Source of the DNA: Berryella wangjianweii
Lineage (GTDB): Bacteria > Actinomycetota > Coriobacteriia > Coriobacteriales > Eggerthellaceae
Direction of reading: 5' to 3'
NCBI GenBank assembly: GCA_013201155.1
Contig: CP053716.1
Location: 868,001 to 932,000 of the forward strand
Length of the DNA stretch: 64,000 nt
Made by a program: the position numbers and the translations under genes
Shown: piece after piece, positions 44,757-53,312 of the stretch
Position numbering within the stretch: the first letter of the stretch is position 1
Layout of the letters: every line of letters begins with the position of its first letter
The notes under the pieces: generated by a model
The model's database searches: none
Seen by the model: only the letters and a program-made list of their open reading frames with translations
What the model was told of the DNA's origin: nothing

Positions 44757-46592
44757 TTACGAAGCCGCGTTCAGCTTCTTCAGAATCTCGTTCACGTCCA
44801 GGCCGTGCACCAGCGCCGCGTCGGCCAGCGACTCGCTTTGCGAGGCCGGGCAGCCCATGCAGCCCATGCCGGCCTCCTCAAGCACCTTCACAGCGCGGGG
44901 GTCGGCCTTGATCACCTCGCCCACCAGCATGCTGGCGGTGAAGCGGGGCGCCGCCTCGGCAGGAACCGCGTCCTCGCCGAAGAACAGCTTCAGGTCGTCC
45001 TCCACCGTACCGATGCCGGCGATGCCGAACGTCTCCACCAGCACGTTGGCCACGGTGGGCGACAGGAAGGCGGGAAGCGTGGGGCCCAGGTGGATGTTCT
45101 TCACCCCGAGGTGCAGCAGCGCCAGCAGCACGATCACGGCCTTCTGCTCGTACCAGGCGATGTTGTACACAATCGGCAGCTGGTTGATGTCGTCGAGGCC
45201 GAACACCTCCTGCAGCTTCATGGCGATCACGGCAAGCGAGTACGAGTCGTTGCACTGGCCGGCGTCCAGCACGCGCGGGATGCCGCCGATGTCGCCCAGG
45301 TCCAGCTTGTTGTACTTGTACTTGGCGCAGCCGGCCGTCAGGATCACGGTGTCCTTCGGCAGGGCCTTGGCGAACTCGGTGTAGTAGCTGCGGCTCTTCG
45401 CGCGACCGTCGCAGCCGGCCATCACCACGAACTTCTTGATGGCGCCCGACTTCACGGCGTCCACTACCGCGTCGGCCAGGGCGATCACCTGGTTGTGAGC
45501 GAAGCCGCCCACCAGGGTGCCCTCTTCGATCTGCACGGGAGGCTCGCAGCGCTTGGCGTGCTCGATGATCGCGCTGAAGTCCTTGTGGCCGTTCTCATCG
45601 GCCTCGATGTGCGCGCAGCCGCCGAAGCCCGCCGCGCCCGTGGTGTAGATGCGCGCGGCCACCTCGCCCTTCGGGGGCACGATGCAGTTGGTGGTGAACA
45701 GGATGGGGCCGTTGAAGCTGGCGAACTCGGTGCGCTGCTGCCACCAGGCGTTGCCGTAGTTGCCCACGAGGTTGTCGTACTTCTTGAACGCGGGATAGTA
45801 GTGAGCGGGCAGCATCTCGGAGTGCGTGTACACGTCCACGCCCGTGCCCTGGGTCTGCTCCAGCAGCATCTCAAGGTCGTGCAGGTCGTGACCCGACACC
45901 AGAATGCCGGGGTTCGTGCGCACGCCCAGATTCACCTGCGTGATCTCGGGGTTGCCGTAGGCGCCGGTGTTGGCGGCGTCCAGGTTGGCCATCACCGTCA
46001 CGCCCACCTTGCCGGTGGCCATGGTCAGCGCGATCAGGTCATCCACGCTCAGCGTGTCGTCCACGGTCTTGGCCAGGGCCTCCTGCAGGAAGGCATCGAC
46101 CTCGGCGTCAAAGGCGCCGAAGGCGTTGGCGTGATGGTTGTAGGCCGCCGCGCCCTTCAGGCCGTAGGTGATCAGCTCGCGCAGGCTGCGCACGTCGGGG
46201 TTCTCGGTGGCCAGCACGCCCACCTGCGGCGCCAGGGCCTCCCAATCGCCCGAGCCGTCCCACACGCTCAGGGCGCCGTCGCCCAGGCGGGCGTTCAGCC
46301 GCGCGGTCAGCTCCACCGTCGAGCGAACGCGACCGGCGATCACCTCGTCGTCGAAGTTGGCGTTGGTGATGGTGGTGAACAGGTTCTCGGTGACCAGGTA
46401 GTTCACCTGGTCGTCGATCTGCTGGCCGGCGGCGCGCAGCGCGGTGGTCACGCGCGACAGGTCGCGGGTGGCATGCATAAGCAGGTCCTGCAGATTGGCC
46501 GTGGTGGCCGTCTTGCCGCACACGCCCTGCACCGTGCATGCGGTGCAGCCGGCGGTCTCCTGGCACTGGAAGCAGTACATCTTGGTGTCCAT
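44757..46592 (-). CDS. hcp: Hybrid cluster protein (hydroxylamine reductase/NO reductase)
   Basis: 611 residues from the ATG at 46592, preceded by GAGAGGGG; an ATG at 46607 would overlap that site. The N-terminal iron-sulfur motif is Cys7-x2-Cys10-x8-Cys19-x5-Cys25 ([19 protein letters not shown]), with an extra Cys16. Hybrid-cluster ligands are seen around [46 protein letters not shown] and [18 protein letters not shown], and near the end [16 protein letters not shown] is typical of relatives with an extended C-terminus. Hcp reduces nitric oxide or hydroxylamine and protects against nitrosative stress in the cytoplasm. First gene of hcp-unknown-hemerythrin. Confidence 0.96.
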   Translation of the reverse strand: MDTKMYCFQCQETAGCTACTVQGVCGKTATTANLQDLLMHATRDLSRVTTALRAAGQQIDDQVNYLVTENLFTTITNANFDDEVIAGRVRSTVELTARLNARLGDGALSVWDGSGDWEALAPQVGVLATENPDVRSLRELITYGLKGAAAYNHHANAFGAFDAEVDAFLQEALAKTVDDTLSVDDLIALTMATGKVGVTVMANLDAANTGAYGNPEITQVNLGVRTNPGILVSGHDLHDLEMLLEQTQGTGVDVYTHSEMLPAHYYPAFKKYDNLVGNYGNAWWQQRTEFASFNGPILFTTNCIVPPKGEVAARIYTTGAAGFGGCAHIEADENGHKDFSAIIEHAKRCEPPVQIEEGTLVGGFAHNQVIALADAVVDAVKSGAIKKFVVMAGCDGRAKSRSYYTEFAKALPKDTVILTAGCAKYKYNKLDLGDIGGIPRVLDAGQCNDSYSLAVIAMKLQEVFGLDDINQLPIVYNIAWYEQKAVIVLLALLHLGVKNIHLGPTLPAFLSPTVANVLVETFGIAGIGTVEDDLKLFFGEDAVPAEAAPRFTASMLVGEVIKADPRAVKVLEEAGMGCMGCPASQSESLADAALVHGLDVNEILKKLNAAS

Positions 46593-46650
46593 GAAATCCC
46601 CTCTCATTGGGTTGTCGATGAGCCCACCCTACGACGCATCACCATCAGTG

Positions 46651-46670
46651 TATGTTGTGATCGCAACATA
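46651..46670. promoter_or_regulatory. CRP/FNR-type palindrome upstream of hcp
   Basis: TATGTTGTGATCGCAACATA is a 20 bp inverted repeat with 9 of 10 pairs matched, centred 68 bp before the hcp ATG. This is the shape and place expected for a CRP/FNR-family nitrosative-stress regulator such as HcpR. No such regulator is in the window. Confidence 0.65.
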
Positions 46671-46817
46671 GGATGAAATTCCGAGATCACGCGATCTTCC
46701 AGGGCGATCGGGCAAGAAGCGAAAGCCCGCGCAGGGCAAAGCGCGAAGCGGGCGCAGGCGAGAAGCGCGTTTCGAGCCGCCTTTCGGGACCGACCCGCGA
46801 AAGCGGCGCCCGCTTCC

Positions 46818-47507
46818 CTAGATGCTCAGCATGGCCGCCCAGGACAAAGCGTTTTCCTGCAGAAACTTCAGCACGCGCGCGCCGCGCTCGGTGCCGGCCA
46901 CCACGTTGTAGTACAGCATCTTGACGGCGGGCCCCACCGCCAGCACGTTCAGCAGCATGGCCACCACCATGTTCACGGGAATGGTGGCCAGCACGTAGGC
47001 CCAGTAATCGTCGGTGCCCTGCAGCAGCAGCGTGACCACCATGGTCATGCAGGGAGTCATCAACGCCACGTTCAGGGCAGCGGTGGACACCACCTTCAGC
47101 GCTCCGGTGAGGTTCGGGACGATGTGAGCGGATATCACATGGTCGGTCAGGCGATTCACGAACAGCACGCGCAGCAGAAACGCGCAGAACAGCACCAGCG
47201 GGTAGAACCAATGCGAGTGCACGAAGAAGTCGAGGCCCGAGTGGCGCACTCCGTTGAACGTGGACATGACGGCCACCATGCTGGCCACCATCAGCAGCTG
47301 GAACACGAATCGTCCCAGCATGTCGGTAGGGCGGGACACCCTGCCGTTGATGCAGTCAACGTAGCGCACGCGGCCCGCGTACTCCGGAATCAGCTCGTGA
47401 ACCACATGCGACGCCTGACTCTTCCACGCCCGCGCCACATCGGACATGCTGCGGTGGTGAGTGCCCCGCTTTCGATGCGGGGATATGGAGGTGGCCATGC
47501 GTATCAT
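46818..47507 (-). CDS. Four-helix membrane protein with two DUF2798-like repeats
   Basis: 229 residues from 47507 (ATG); internal ATGs at 47498 and 47447 are alternatives, none with a strong ribosome binding site. The first ~60 residues are soluble and basic. Two similar hydrophobic pairs follow: LGRFVFQLLMVASMVAVMST to about residue 120, and LNVALMTPCMTMVVTLLLQG to AVGPAVKMLYY. The pattern resembles duplicated DUF2798 domains, small inner-membrane proteins of unknown role. It lies upstream of hcp on the same strand with 225 bp between them, so it is not clearly in that operon. Confidence 0.65.
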   Translation of the reverse strand: MIRMATSISPHRKRGTHHRSMSDVARAWKSQASHVVHELIPEYAGRVRYVDCINGRVSRPTDMLGRFVFQLLMVASMVAVMSTFNGVRHSGLDFFVHSHWFYPLVLFCAFLLRVLFVNRLTDHVISAHIVPNLTGALKVVSTAALNVALMTPCMTMVVTLLLQGTDDYWAYVLATIPVNMVVAMLLNVLAVGPAVKMLYYNVVAGTERGARVLKFLQENALSWAAMLSI

Positions 47508-47871
47508 CTCTCGCTGCGCTTCGGGGTCCGTGGCTCACACGGAATGCTAAAAAGGCTGTTCAGAGCCTTTCGGTACCTCGATTATAGGCCGATGCCGCCA
47601 AGCAGCGGCCAATGCTGCGGCAATTCTGCACATGTCGGGCACCAGGCGCACATATCCCCACGCCACGCCATGCCCGCAAGGCTCGCTGCCCCGGCCTCCA
47701 CCCATTCCGGAACGGCGAATCGAGGCGGCGACGCACACCTCGCCGACCGACGGCGCGTCGCAACATGCGCACGCCACCCAGCCACTCGAACCTGCAGGCA
47801 CCGCGCACGCCGCACCCGCGCCCCGCGCCGCCGCACTGCGACGCGCCCCTCACGCGCGCGTCGCGCATCGC
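47508..47871. other. 364 bp GC-rich gap, no gene seen
   Basis: Between the ABC-F stop and the membrane-protein start. Holds the hairpin at 47549-47570; the remainder is C/G-rich low complexity with no credible reading frame and ribosome binding site. Confidence 0.5.
47549..47570 (-). terminator. Rho-independent terminator before the membrane-protein gene
   Basis: AAAGGCT/AGCCTTT, a perfect 7 bp stem with a 6-base loop, is followed on the minus strand by TT, giving a CTTTTTAG tail. It would end the transcript from the ABC-F gene about 300 bp past its stop. Confidence 0.6.
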
Positions 47872-49731
47872 CTACCTCCCCGCCTCCAGGCGCTCGGAGG
47901 CCTCAAGCCAGGCAAGCTCCAGCTCGTCCAAAGCGTCCTGCGCCTCGTTCACCTGCCGCTGCATCTGCCCCAGCAGCACGTAGTCGGTGGGATCGACCTC
48001 GTGCATCTCCTGCCTCAGGCCCTCGATCTTCTTGCGCGCCGTGGACATGCGGCGATCCAGCGACAGCAGCTCCTTCTTCAGCGCGCGGCGCTGGGCGTTC
48101 GACAGGCCGCCATCGATGCCCGCCTCACCACCCGAGGCCGAACCGCCACCCGCGCCCGCAGTCGCACCGCCGGCCGTCCCGCAACCCGCCACGCCCCACG
48201 AGCCCGCGAGCGCAGCCGATGCCGCCTCGCGCGCGTCGGCAAGGCGCAGGTACTCGTCCACCCCGCCCGGTACATGGCGCAGCTGTCCGTCGATCAGGGC
48301 GTACTGGTTGTCGGTGACGCGCTCCATCAGATAGCGGTCGTGAGTCACCAGCACCAGCGTGCCCGGCCAGCCGTCCAGCAGGTCCTCCACCGATGCCAGC
48401 ATGTCCACGTCCAGGTCGTTGCCGGGCTCGTCCAAGATCAGCACGTTGGGCTGGTCCAACAGGATCAGCATCAGCGCCAGACGGCGCTTCTGACCGCCCG
48501 ACAGGTCGCATACCGGCTCGCTGAGGTCGGCCTTGCTGAAGCCCAGCTGCTCCAGCAGCTGGGCAGGCGTGCGCTCCTTGCCGTCCAGCATCACGCGCGC
48601 GCTGTAGCGACCCACCACCTGGCGCACGCGGTCACTGCCGTGCTCGGCCAGCTCATCTAGATGCTGAGACAGCAGCGCGATGCGCACCGTCTTGCCGATC
48701 TTCACGCGTCCGGTCGTGGGCTGCTGCAGGCCCTGGATGGTGCGCAGCAGCGTGGTCTTGCCCGCGCCGTTGCAGCCCAGCAGGCCCACGCGGTCGCCCG
48801 GCCCGATGATCCAGGTAAGATCGCGCAGGATCGGGCGTCCTCCCAGCGTGACGCCAACGTTCTTGAAGTCGATCACGTCCTTGCCCAGCCGCGCCACGGC
48901 CATGCGCTTCAGCGCCACCTCGTCGCGCAGCGGCGGCACGTCGGCGATCAGCGCCTGGGCCTGAGCCACGTGGAACTTCGGCTTCGTCGAACGCGCGCGG
49001 GCGCCGCGCGACAGCCAGGCAAGCTCGCGGCGCAGCTTGTTCTGGCGGCGCTCCTCCATCACCGCGGCCACCCGGTCGCGCTCGACCCGCTGCATGATGT
49101 AGGCCGAGAACCCGCCCTCGAAGGGCTCGATCACGCGGTCGTGCACCTCCCACATGGTCAGACACACCTCATCGAGGAACCAGCGGTCGTGCGTGACCAC
49201 CAGCAGCGCGCCCTTGCCGTCCTTCCAGCGCGTCTTGAGGTGGCCCGCCAGCCAGCTGATCGCGCGCACGTCCAGATGGTTCGTGGGCTCGTCCAGCATC
49301 AGCACGTCCCACTCGCCCACCAGCAGCCGTGCGAGGTCCACCCGTCGGCGCTGACCGCCCGACAGGCTTCCCACCAGCGTCTGCGGGTCAACGTCGCCCA
49401 CCAGGCCCGCCAGAATCGAGCGGACGCGCGGGCTTGCCGCCCACTCGTGCTCGGGCGCGTCGCCCACGATCGCCCGCAGCACCGTATGCGCAGGGTTCAG
49501 GGCATCGGACTGACCCAGCAGGCCCACGCTCACGCCTCCGGTGCGCACCACCCGACCGGAATCGGGCTGAATCGCACCGGCCAGCAGGCCCAGCAACGTG
49601 GACTTCCCGTCGCCGTTGCGGCCCACCACGCCGATGCGCGCGCCCTCGTCCACGCCGATCGAAACCGACTCGAACACCGTCTTCGTGCTGAATTCAAGCG
49701 CCGCCTTCTCGCAGCCCAGTAAGAACGCCAT
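47872..49731 (-). CDS. ABC-F family ATPase (Uup-like)
   Basis: 619 residues from the ATG at 49731 with AAAGG upstream; the frame is open far beyond but that part is antisense to the flavin reductase. Two ABC domains without membrane segments: first GRNGDGKSTLL, LSGGQRRRVDLARLL, MLDEPTNHLD; second GCNGAGKTTLL, LSGGQKRRLALMLI, ILDEPGNDLD. An interdomain linker with RRELAWLSRGARARSTK matches the P-site tRNA interaction motif region, and there is a C-terminal coiled coil after a Gly/Ala-rich spacer. ABC-F proteins act on ribosomes in translation or antibiotic protection. The second Walker B has PGN instead of the usual PTN. Uup/Ettl-like function is inferred. Confidence 0.93.
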   Translation of the reverse strand: MAFLLGCEKAALEFSTKTVFESVSIGVDEGARIGVVGRNGDGKSTLLGLLAGAIQPDSGRVVRTGGVSVGLLGQSDALNPAHTVLRAIVGDAPEHEWAASPRVRSILAGLVGDVDPQTLVGSLSGGQRRRVDLARLLVGEWDVLMLDEPTNHLDVRAISWLAGHLKTRWKDGKGALLVVTHDRWFLDEVCLTMWEVHDRVIEPFEGGFSAYIMQRVERDRVAAVMEERRQNKLRRELAWLSRGARARSTKPKFHVAQAQALIADVPPLRDEVALKRMAVARLGKDVIDFKNVGVTLGGRPILRDLTWIIGPGDRVGLLGCNGAGKTTLLRTIQGLQQPTTGRVKIGKTVRIALLSQHLDELAEHGSDRVRQVVGRYSARVMLDGKERTPAQLLEQLGFSKADLSEPVCDLSGGQKRRLALMLILLDQPNVLILDEPGNDLDVDMLASVEDLLDGWPGTLVLVTHDRYLMERVTDNQYALIDGQLRHVPGGVDEYLRLADAREAASAALAGSWGVAGCGTAGGATAGAGGGSASGGEAGIDGGLSNAQRRALKKELLSLDRRMSTARKKIEGLRQEMHEVDPTDYVLLGQMQRQVNEAQDALDELELAWLEASERLEAGR

Positions 49732-50037
49732 GATCGCCTTTCGTTGGGAATGCGCCCATTCTAGCGCAGCCGGCAGCGCCGCCCTGCGCGCCCAAGCCGC
49801 GCCGCCGCCCCCTTCCATGCAGGCGCGCCCGCCGACCGCCGCTTCGCCGTGGCTCGCATCGCGCGCTCTTGCGACCCGCGCACCTGACTGCAAGCCTGTT
49901 TTCCCTGGTTTTACGCAAGAAAGTACCTTTTGGTCACGTCTGGGTACCTTCTGACGCTGGCGAAAAGGCGGCGTGCGTCCTACGGTGGGGCCATCGAACC
50001 CCAAGAAGGTCTGCCGCGGCAGACGAAAGGAGGAGGT
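49732..50037. other. 306 bp divergent promoter region of ABC-F and flavin reductase
   Basis: No gene. GC-rich on the left; from 49890 it becomes less GC-rich and carries the GTACCTT direct repeats. A strong ribosome binding site precedes the reductase. Confidence 0.5.
49923..49950 (+). promoter_or_regulatory. Direct repeats GTACCTT, 21 bp apart, upstream of flavin reductase
   Basis: GTACCTT at 49923-49929 and again at 49944-49950, each followed by one base and TG. The 21 bp period (two helical turns) puts both on one DNA face, about 90 bp before the reductase ATG. A candidate activator site, perhaps for the nearby LuxR-type protein. Confidence 0.4.
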
Positions 50038-51885
50038 ATGGAGGGGAAGGCCACGCACGAGCAGGGGCGCATCAACCGCCGAACGTTCGTGAAGGGCTCC
50101 GTGGCGCTGGGCGTGTACGGTGGCCTGCTGAGCATGGGGCTGACAGGGTGCTCGCCCGCCGCGCCCGCGAAGAAGGCGTTCAAGGCAGGCACCTACACCG
50201 CCAGCATGAAGGGCCACAATGCGCCCTTCGACGTGAACGTCACGTTCACCGAGGAAGCGCTGACCGCCATCGACGTCAGCTCGGCCCAGGAGTCGCTGGG
50301 CGTGGGCGCCTCGGCTCTGGACGACATCTCGAAGCAGATCGTCGAGTACCAGTCGCTCGACATCGACACGATGACCGGCGCCACCGTGTCCAGCATGGCG
50401 ATCAAATCGGGCGTGGAGCAGTGCGCGTCCGACGCCGGAGCCGCCAAGGCGCTTGCCAAGGCCCCGGGGCCGGCCGATGAGGTGGAAAGCGCGTACACCG
50501 CCGACGTGTGCGTGATCGGCGCGGGCGGATCGGGCCTGACCGCCGCCATATCGGCCGCTCAGAACGGTGCCAAGGTGATCGTGGTCGAAAAGTGCGGAAT
50601 CACGGGCGGATCGACCAACGTGTCCGAAGGCGCCCTGAACGCCGTGGACCCCGAGCGACAGCAGAAGCAGGGCATCGACGACTCGATCGACACCTTCTAC
50701 GAGGCCACCTTCAAGGGCGGCCATGAGGAGGGCACGCCCGAGCTGGTTCACTACCTGGTGGACAACGCGCTGGACTCGGTGCACTGGATGGAGTCGATCG
50801 GCGTGAAGTTCAAGGACAAGGTGGGCGCAGCCACCGGGTCGATGGGCGAGCGCAGTCACTACCCCGCCACGCCCTCCGGCAACACCTACATCCGCGCCTT
50901 CCGCGCATACGTCGCCGAGCACGCCGACCAGATCAAGATCCTGCACGAGACGCAGGTGAAGTCGCTGACGGTGGAAGGCGGCGCCGTTACGGGGCTGGAG
51001 GCCGTGCATCGCGGCAGCACGCCCGTTTCCGTGAAGGCGAAGTCGGTGATCGTGGCCACGGGCGGCTTCGGGGCCAACGTGGAGTACCGTCAGAAGGTGA
51101 ACACCGGCGTGTGGTCGGACGTGAAGCTTGACGAGGCCATCGGCTGCACCAACATCAAGCCCTGCGCCCAGGGCGAGGGCCTGGCGCTTGCCGAGGCGGC
51201 CGGCGCCCAGCTGGTGGGGCTGCCCGATATTCAGCTGCACCCCTGCGGCACGCCCGGCACCGGCTTGATGGAGGACATCCGCACCTCGGGGCGCAACCGC
51301 ATCTTCGTGAACAAGAGCGGCGAGCGCTTCGTGAACGAGGGAGCCAAGCGCGACGAGCTGTGCAAGGCGATCTTCGCGCAGCCTGAAAGCACCTACTGGA
51401 TCGTGGTGAACAAGGAGCGCTACCCCTCCGAAACCGAGCCCGACGCCAACGGCGCCACCATCCAGAACATGCTGGCCCTGGGTCACATCGTGAAGGGCGT
51501 CGACGTGGCCGACCTGGCGAAGCAGACCGGCATGGACGCCGCGAAGCTGCAGGAGTCGCTTGATGGCTACAACCGCACCGTGGCGGGCGAGGAGGACCCC
51601 TTCGGCTTCAAGGCCAACAACACCGCCGACAAGCAGATGACCGAAGGCCCCTGGTACGCCTGCCGCAAGGTGCCCACCGTGCACCACACCATGGGCGGCA
51701 TCCGCATCGACGTGAGCGCCCGTGCCCTGAACGCTGCAGGCAGCCCGGTGAAGGGCCTGTTCGCCTGCGGTGAGTGCACGGGAGGCACCCACGGCAGCAA
51801 CCGCCTGGGCGGCAATGCGATCGCCGACTGCGTGACCTTTGGGCGCGCGGCGGGCGAAAGCGCCGCCAAGGAGGCCCTGGCCTAG
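50038..51885 (+). CDS. Tat-exported flavocytochrome-like FMN/FAD reductase (fumarate/urocanate reductase family)
   Basis: 615 residues from the ATG at 50038 with AAAGGAGGAGG just before it. N-terminus: Tat motif NRRTFVKG and a lipobox-like LTGC, so it is exported and possibly lipid-anchored. An FMN_bind domain (about 45-125) contains DTMTGATV, the site for covalent FMN attachment by ApbE. From about 155 comes the FAD domain (VIGAGGSGLTAAISAAQNG), ending HTMGGIRID, FACGECTGGTHGSNRLGGNA and IADCVTFGRAAGE. This architecture is shared by urocanate reductase and related respiratory reductases that reduce C=C bonds of alpha,beta-unsaturated acids outside the cell. The natural substrate is not readable. 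No ApbE gene is nearby. Confidence 0.92.
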   Translation: MEGKATHEQGRINRRTFVKGSVALGVYGGLLSMGLTGCSPAAPAKKAFKAGTYTASMKGHNAPFDVNVTFTEEALTAIDVSSAQESLGVGASALDDISKQIVEYQSLDIDTMTGATVSSMAIKSGVEQCASDAGAAKALAKAPGPADEVESAYTADVCVIGAGGSGLTAAISAAQNGAKVIVVEKCGITGGSTNVSEGALNAVDPERQQKQGIDDSIDTFYEATFKGGHEEGTPELVHYLVDNALDSVHWMESIGVKFKDKVGAATGSMGERSHYPATPSGNTYIRAFRAYVAEHADQIKILHETQVKSLTVEGGAVTGLEAVHRGSTPVSVKAKSVIVATGGFGANVEYRQKVNTGVWSDVKLDEAIGCTNIKPCAQGEGLALAEAAGAQLVGLPDIQLHPCGTPGTGLMEDIRTSGRNRIFVNKSGERFVNEGAKRDELCKAIFAQPESTYWIVVNKERYPSETEPDANGATIQNMLALGHIVKGVDVADLAKQTGMDAAKLQESLDGYNRTVAGEEDPFGFKANNTADKQMTEGPWYACRKVPTVHHTMGGIRIDVSARALNAAGSPVKGLFACGECTGGTHGSNRLGGNAIADCVTFGRAAGESAAKEALA

Positions 51886-51994
51886 CGCAGCGCCCCGCGC
51901 CCGCAAGCCGCCGCGCCGAAACGCGGGTCGGTTGGGAACGCGGGGCCGATCTCGTCGTCATTCTTCGCGCGCCCACTGCGGCGCACCTTCCCTG

Positions 51995-52020
51995 GGAGCC
52001 GAGGGTTCGCCCTCGGCTCC
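51995..52020 (+). terminator. Terminator of the flavin reductase gene
   Basis: A perfect 11 bp stem (GGAGCCGAGGG with its complement) capped by a TTCG tetraloop and followed by TTC. Confidence 0.75.
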
Positions 52021-52100
52021 TTCACGTGCGCGAACGCGAAGGGCAAGCTGATTTCCATCGCCCTGTACCCCGTGCGGGACACATGGTTTCCCACGCACGC

Positions 52101-52106
52101 TATACT
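52101..52106 (+). promoter_or_regulatory. Candidate -10 box of the DNA methyltransferase gene
   Basis: TATACT 54 bp before the ATG at 52160; no clear -35 box. Confidence 0.3.
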
Positions 52107-52159
52107 CTTCCAGGCAACCGCAAAGCCAGCGCGGCATCGCAGCCGCAAGAAGGGCAAGC

Positions 52160-53167
52160 ATGGGTCTTATCAGGTCAATTGATCTTTTCGCCGGCATCGG
52201 GGGAATCCGGCTTGGCTTCGAGTCGGCGTTCGGATCGCAGATCGAAACGGTGTTCGCGTCGGAATGGGATCGCTGGGCCGCCACCACCTACCGGCACAAT
52301 TTCGGCCCGAGCCCCGAAGTGGCGGGAGACATCACCAAGGTGGACGCCGCCGACATCCCCCCGTTCGACATCTGCCTTGCGGGCTTCCCCTGCCAGGCCT
52401 TCAGCTTCGCGGGCAGGCACCAGGGCTTCGGCGACAACTACAAAGGACAGTCGCGCGGAACGCTGTTCGCCGAAGTCGTGCGCATCTGCGATCACCATCG
52501 CCCGCGTGCGATCTTCTGCGAGAACGTGAAGGGGCTGGTTCGCCACGACCGCGGGCGCACGTTCAAGGTGATCTGCGGAGCCTTCGAGGAAATCGGCTAC
52601 AAGGTGTTCACGCGCGTCCTGAACTCCAAGGATTTCGGGGTGCCTCAGAACCGCGAGCGCATCTATCTGGTGTGCTTCAGAGACGACATCGCTCCCAACG
52701 CCTTCGAGTTTCCCACGCGCGCCGGCTCGGAAGCGCGACTGCGCGACATACTGGAACCCGCACCCATCCCCGCGCGCTACTATCTCAGCGACCGCTATCT
52801 GAGCGTGCTGAAGAAGCACAAGGAGCGCCACGAGGCCGCAGGCAACGGCTTCGGGTACGTCGTCCGCAGCCTGGACGGCATCGCGGGAGCCATCGTGTGC
52901 GGCGGCATGGGACGCGAGGGCAACCTGATCGTGGATCCACGCGAGCACAGCATGGTGCCCACCACCAACATCAGAGGCAGCATCAACACCGAGGACATCC
53001 GAAAGCTCACACCGCGCGAATGGGCGCGCCTGCAGGGCTTCCCCGACAGCTACGCCCTGCCTGTCGCCGACACGCATCTGTACAAGCAGTTCGGAAACTC
53101 GGTAACGGTGCCCGTGATCGCCGCCATCGCCGAAAGAATAAAGGACACGCTTGATGAAGCTCAATAG
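52160..53167 (+). CDS. DNA (cytosine-5-)-methyltransferase
   Basis: 335 residues, ATG at 52160 after AAGAAGGG. All key C5-methyltransferase motifs are present in order: I DLFAGIGGIRLGFE, IV AGFPCQAFSFAG with catalytic Cys78, VI CENVKGL, VIII QNRERIYLVCF, IX RKLTPREWARLQGFPDSY and X YKQFGNSVTVPVI. It looks active. Target recognition lies in the region ~220-270, which cannot be read for sequence specificity. A 29-codon stump overlapping its end looks like the start of its restriction endonuclease, so the methyltransferase now seems to be an orphan. It sits between a flavin reductase and a LuxR-type regulator, and probably arrived there as a restriction-modification unit. Confidence 0.95.
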   Translation: MGLIRSIDLFAGIGGIRLGFESAFGSQIETVFASEWDRWAATTYRHNFGPSPEVAGDITKVDAADIPPFDICLAGFPCQAFSFAGRHQGFGDNYKGQSRGTLFAEVVRICDHHRPRAIFCENVKGLVRHDRGRTFKVICGAFEEIGYKVFTRVLNSKDFGVPQNRERIYLVCFRDDIAPNAFEFPTRAGSEARLRDILEPAPIPARYYLSDRYLSVLKKHKERHEAAGNGFGYVVRSLDGIAGAIVCGGMGREGNLIVDPREHSMVPTTNIRGSINTEDIRKLTPREWARLQGFPDSYALPVADTHLYKQFGNSVTVPVIAAIAERIKDTLDEAQ

Positions 53168-53243
53168 AGGCGAATGGGAAGAGTCCTCTGTCATCCTTCG
53201 CTACCGGGGATTCCCATCGGCGAGCACGCGGCATGGCGACTGA
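53154..53243 (+). pseudogene. Stump of a restriction endonuclease gene (HpaII-like start)
   Basis: An ATG 14 bp inside the methyltransferase end opens MKLNRGEWEESSVILRY, then RGFPSASTRHGD and a stop: 29 codons. The opening matches the N-terminal pattern K-x-N-K/R-G-E-W-x-E-x-x-V-x-L common to HpaII-like endonucleases, usually encoded right after a C5-methyltransferase with such an overlap. After about residue 15 the similarity is lost, and only 69 bp remain before the convergent LuxR gene stop. A deletion has removed the enzyme body. The family name rests on a short motif. Confidence 0.5.
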
Positions 53244-53312
53244 GAATCAGCGCGCAAAGAGGGCTCGGCGCTCTTCTTCGATCCGAACTTCCAGACCAGA
53301 CACCGCTAAACC

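Noticed and set aside
43860..46676. 938-codon open frame opposite hemerythrin, the unknown protein and hcp
   Set aside because: Crosses three well-supported genes on the opposite strand; composition typical of a shadow frame.
49732..51906. 725-codon extension of the ABC-F frame
   Set aside because: Antisense to the flavin reductase; the ATG at 49731 begins the ABC domain directly.
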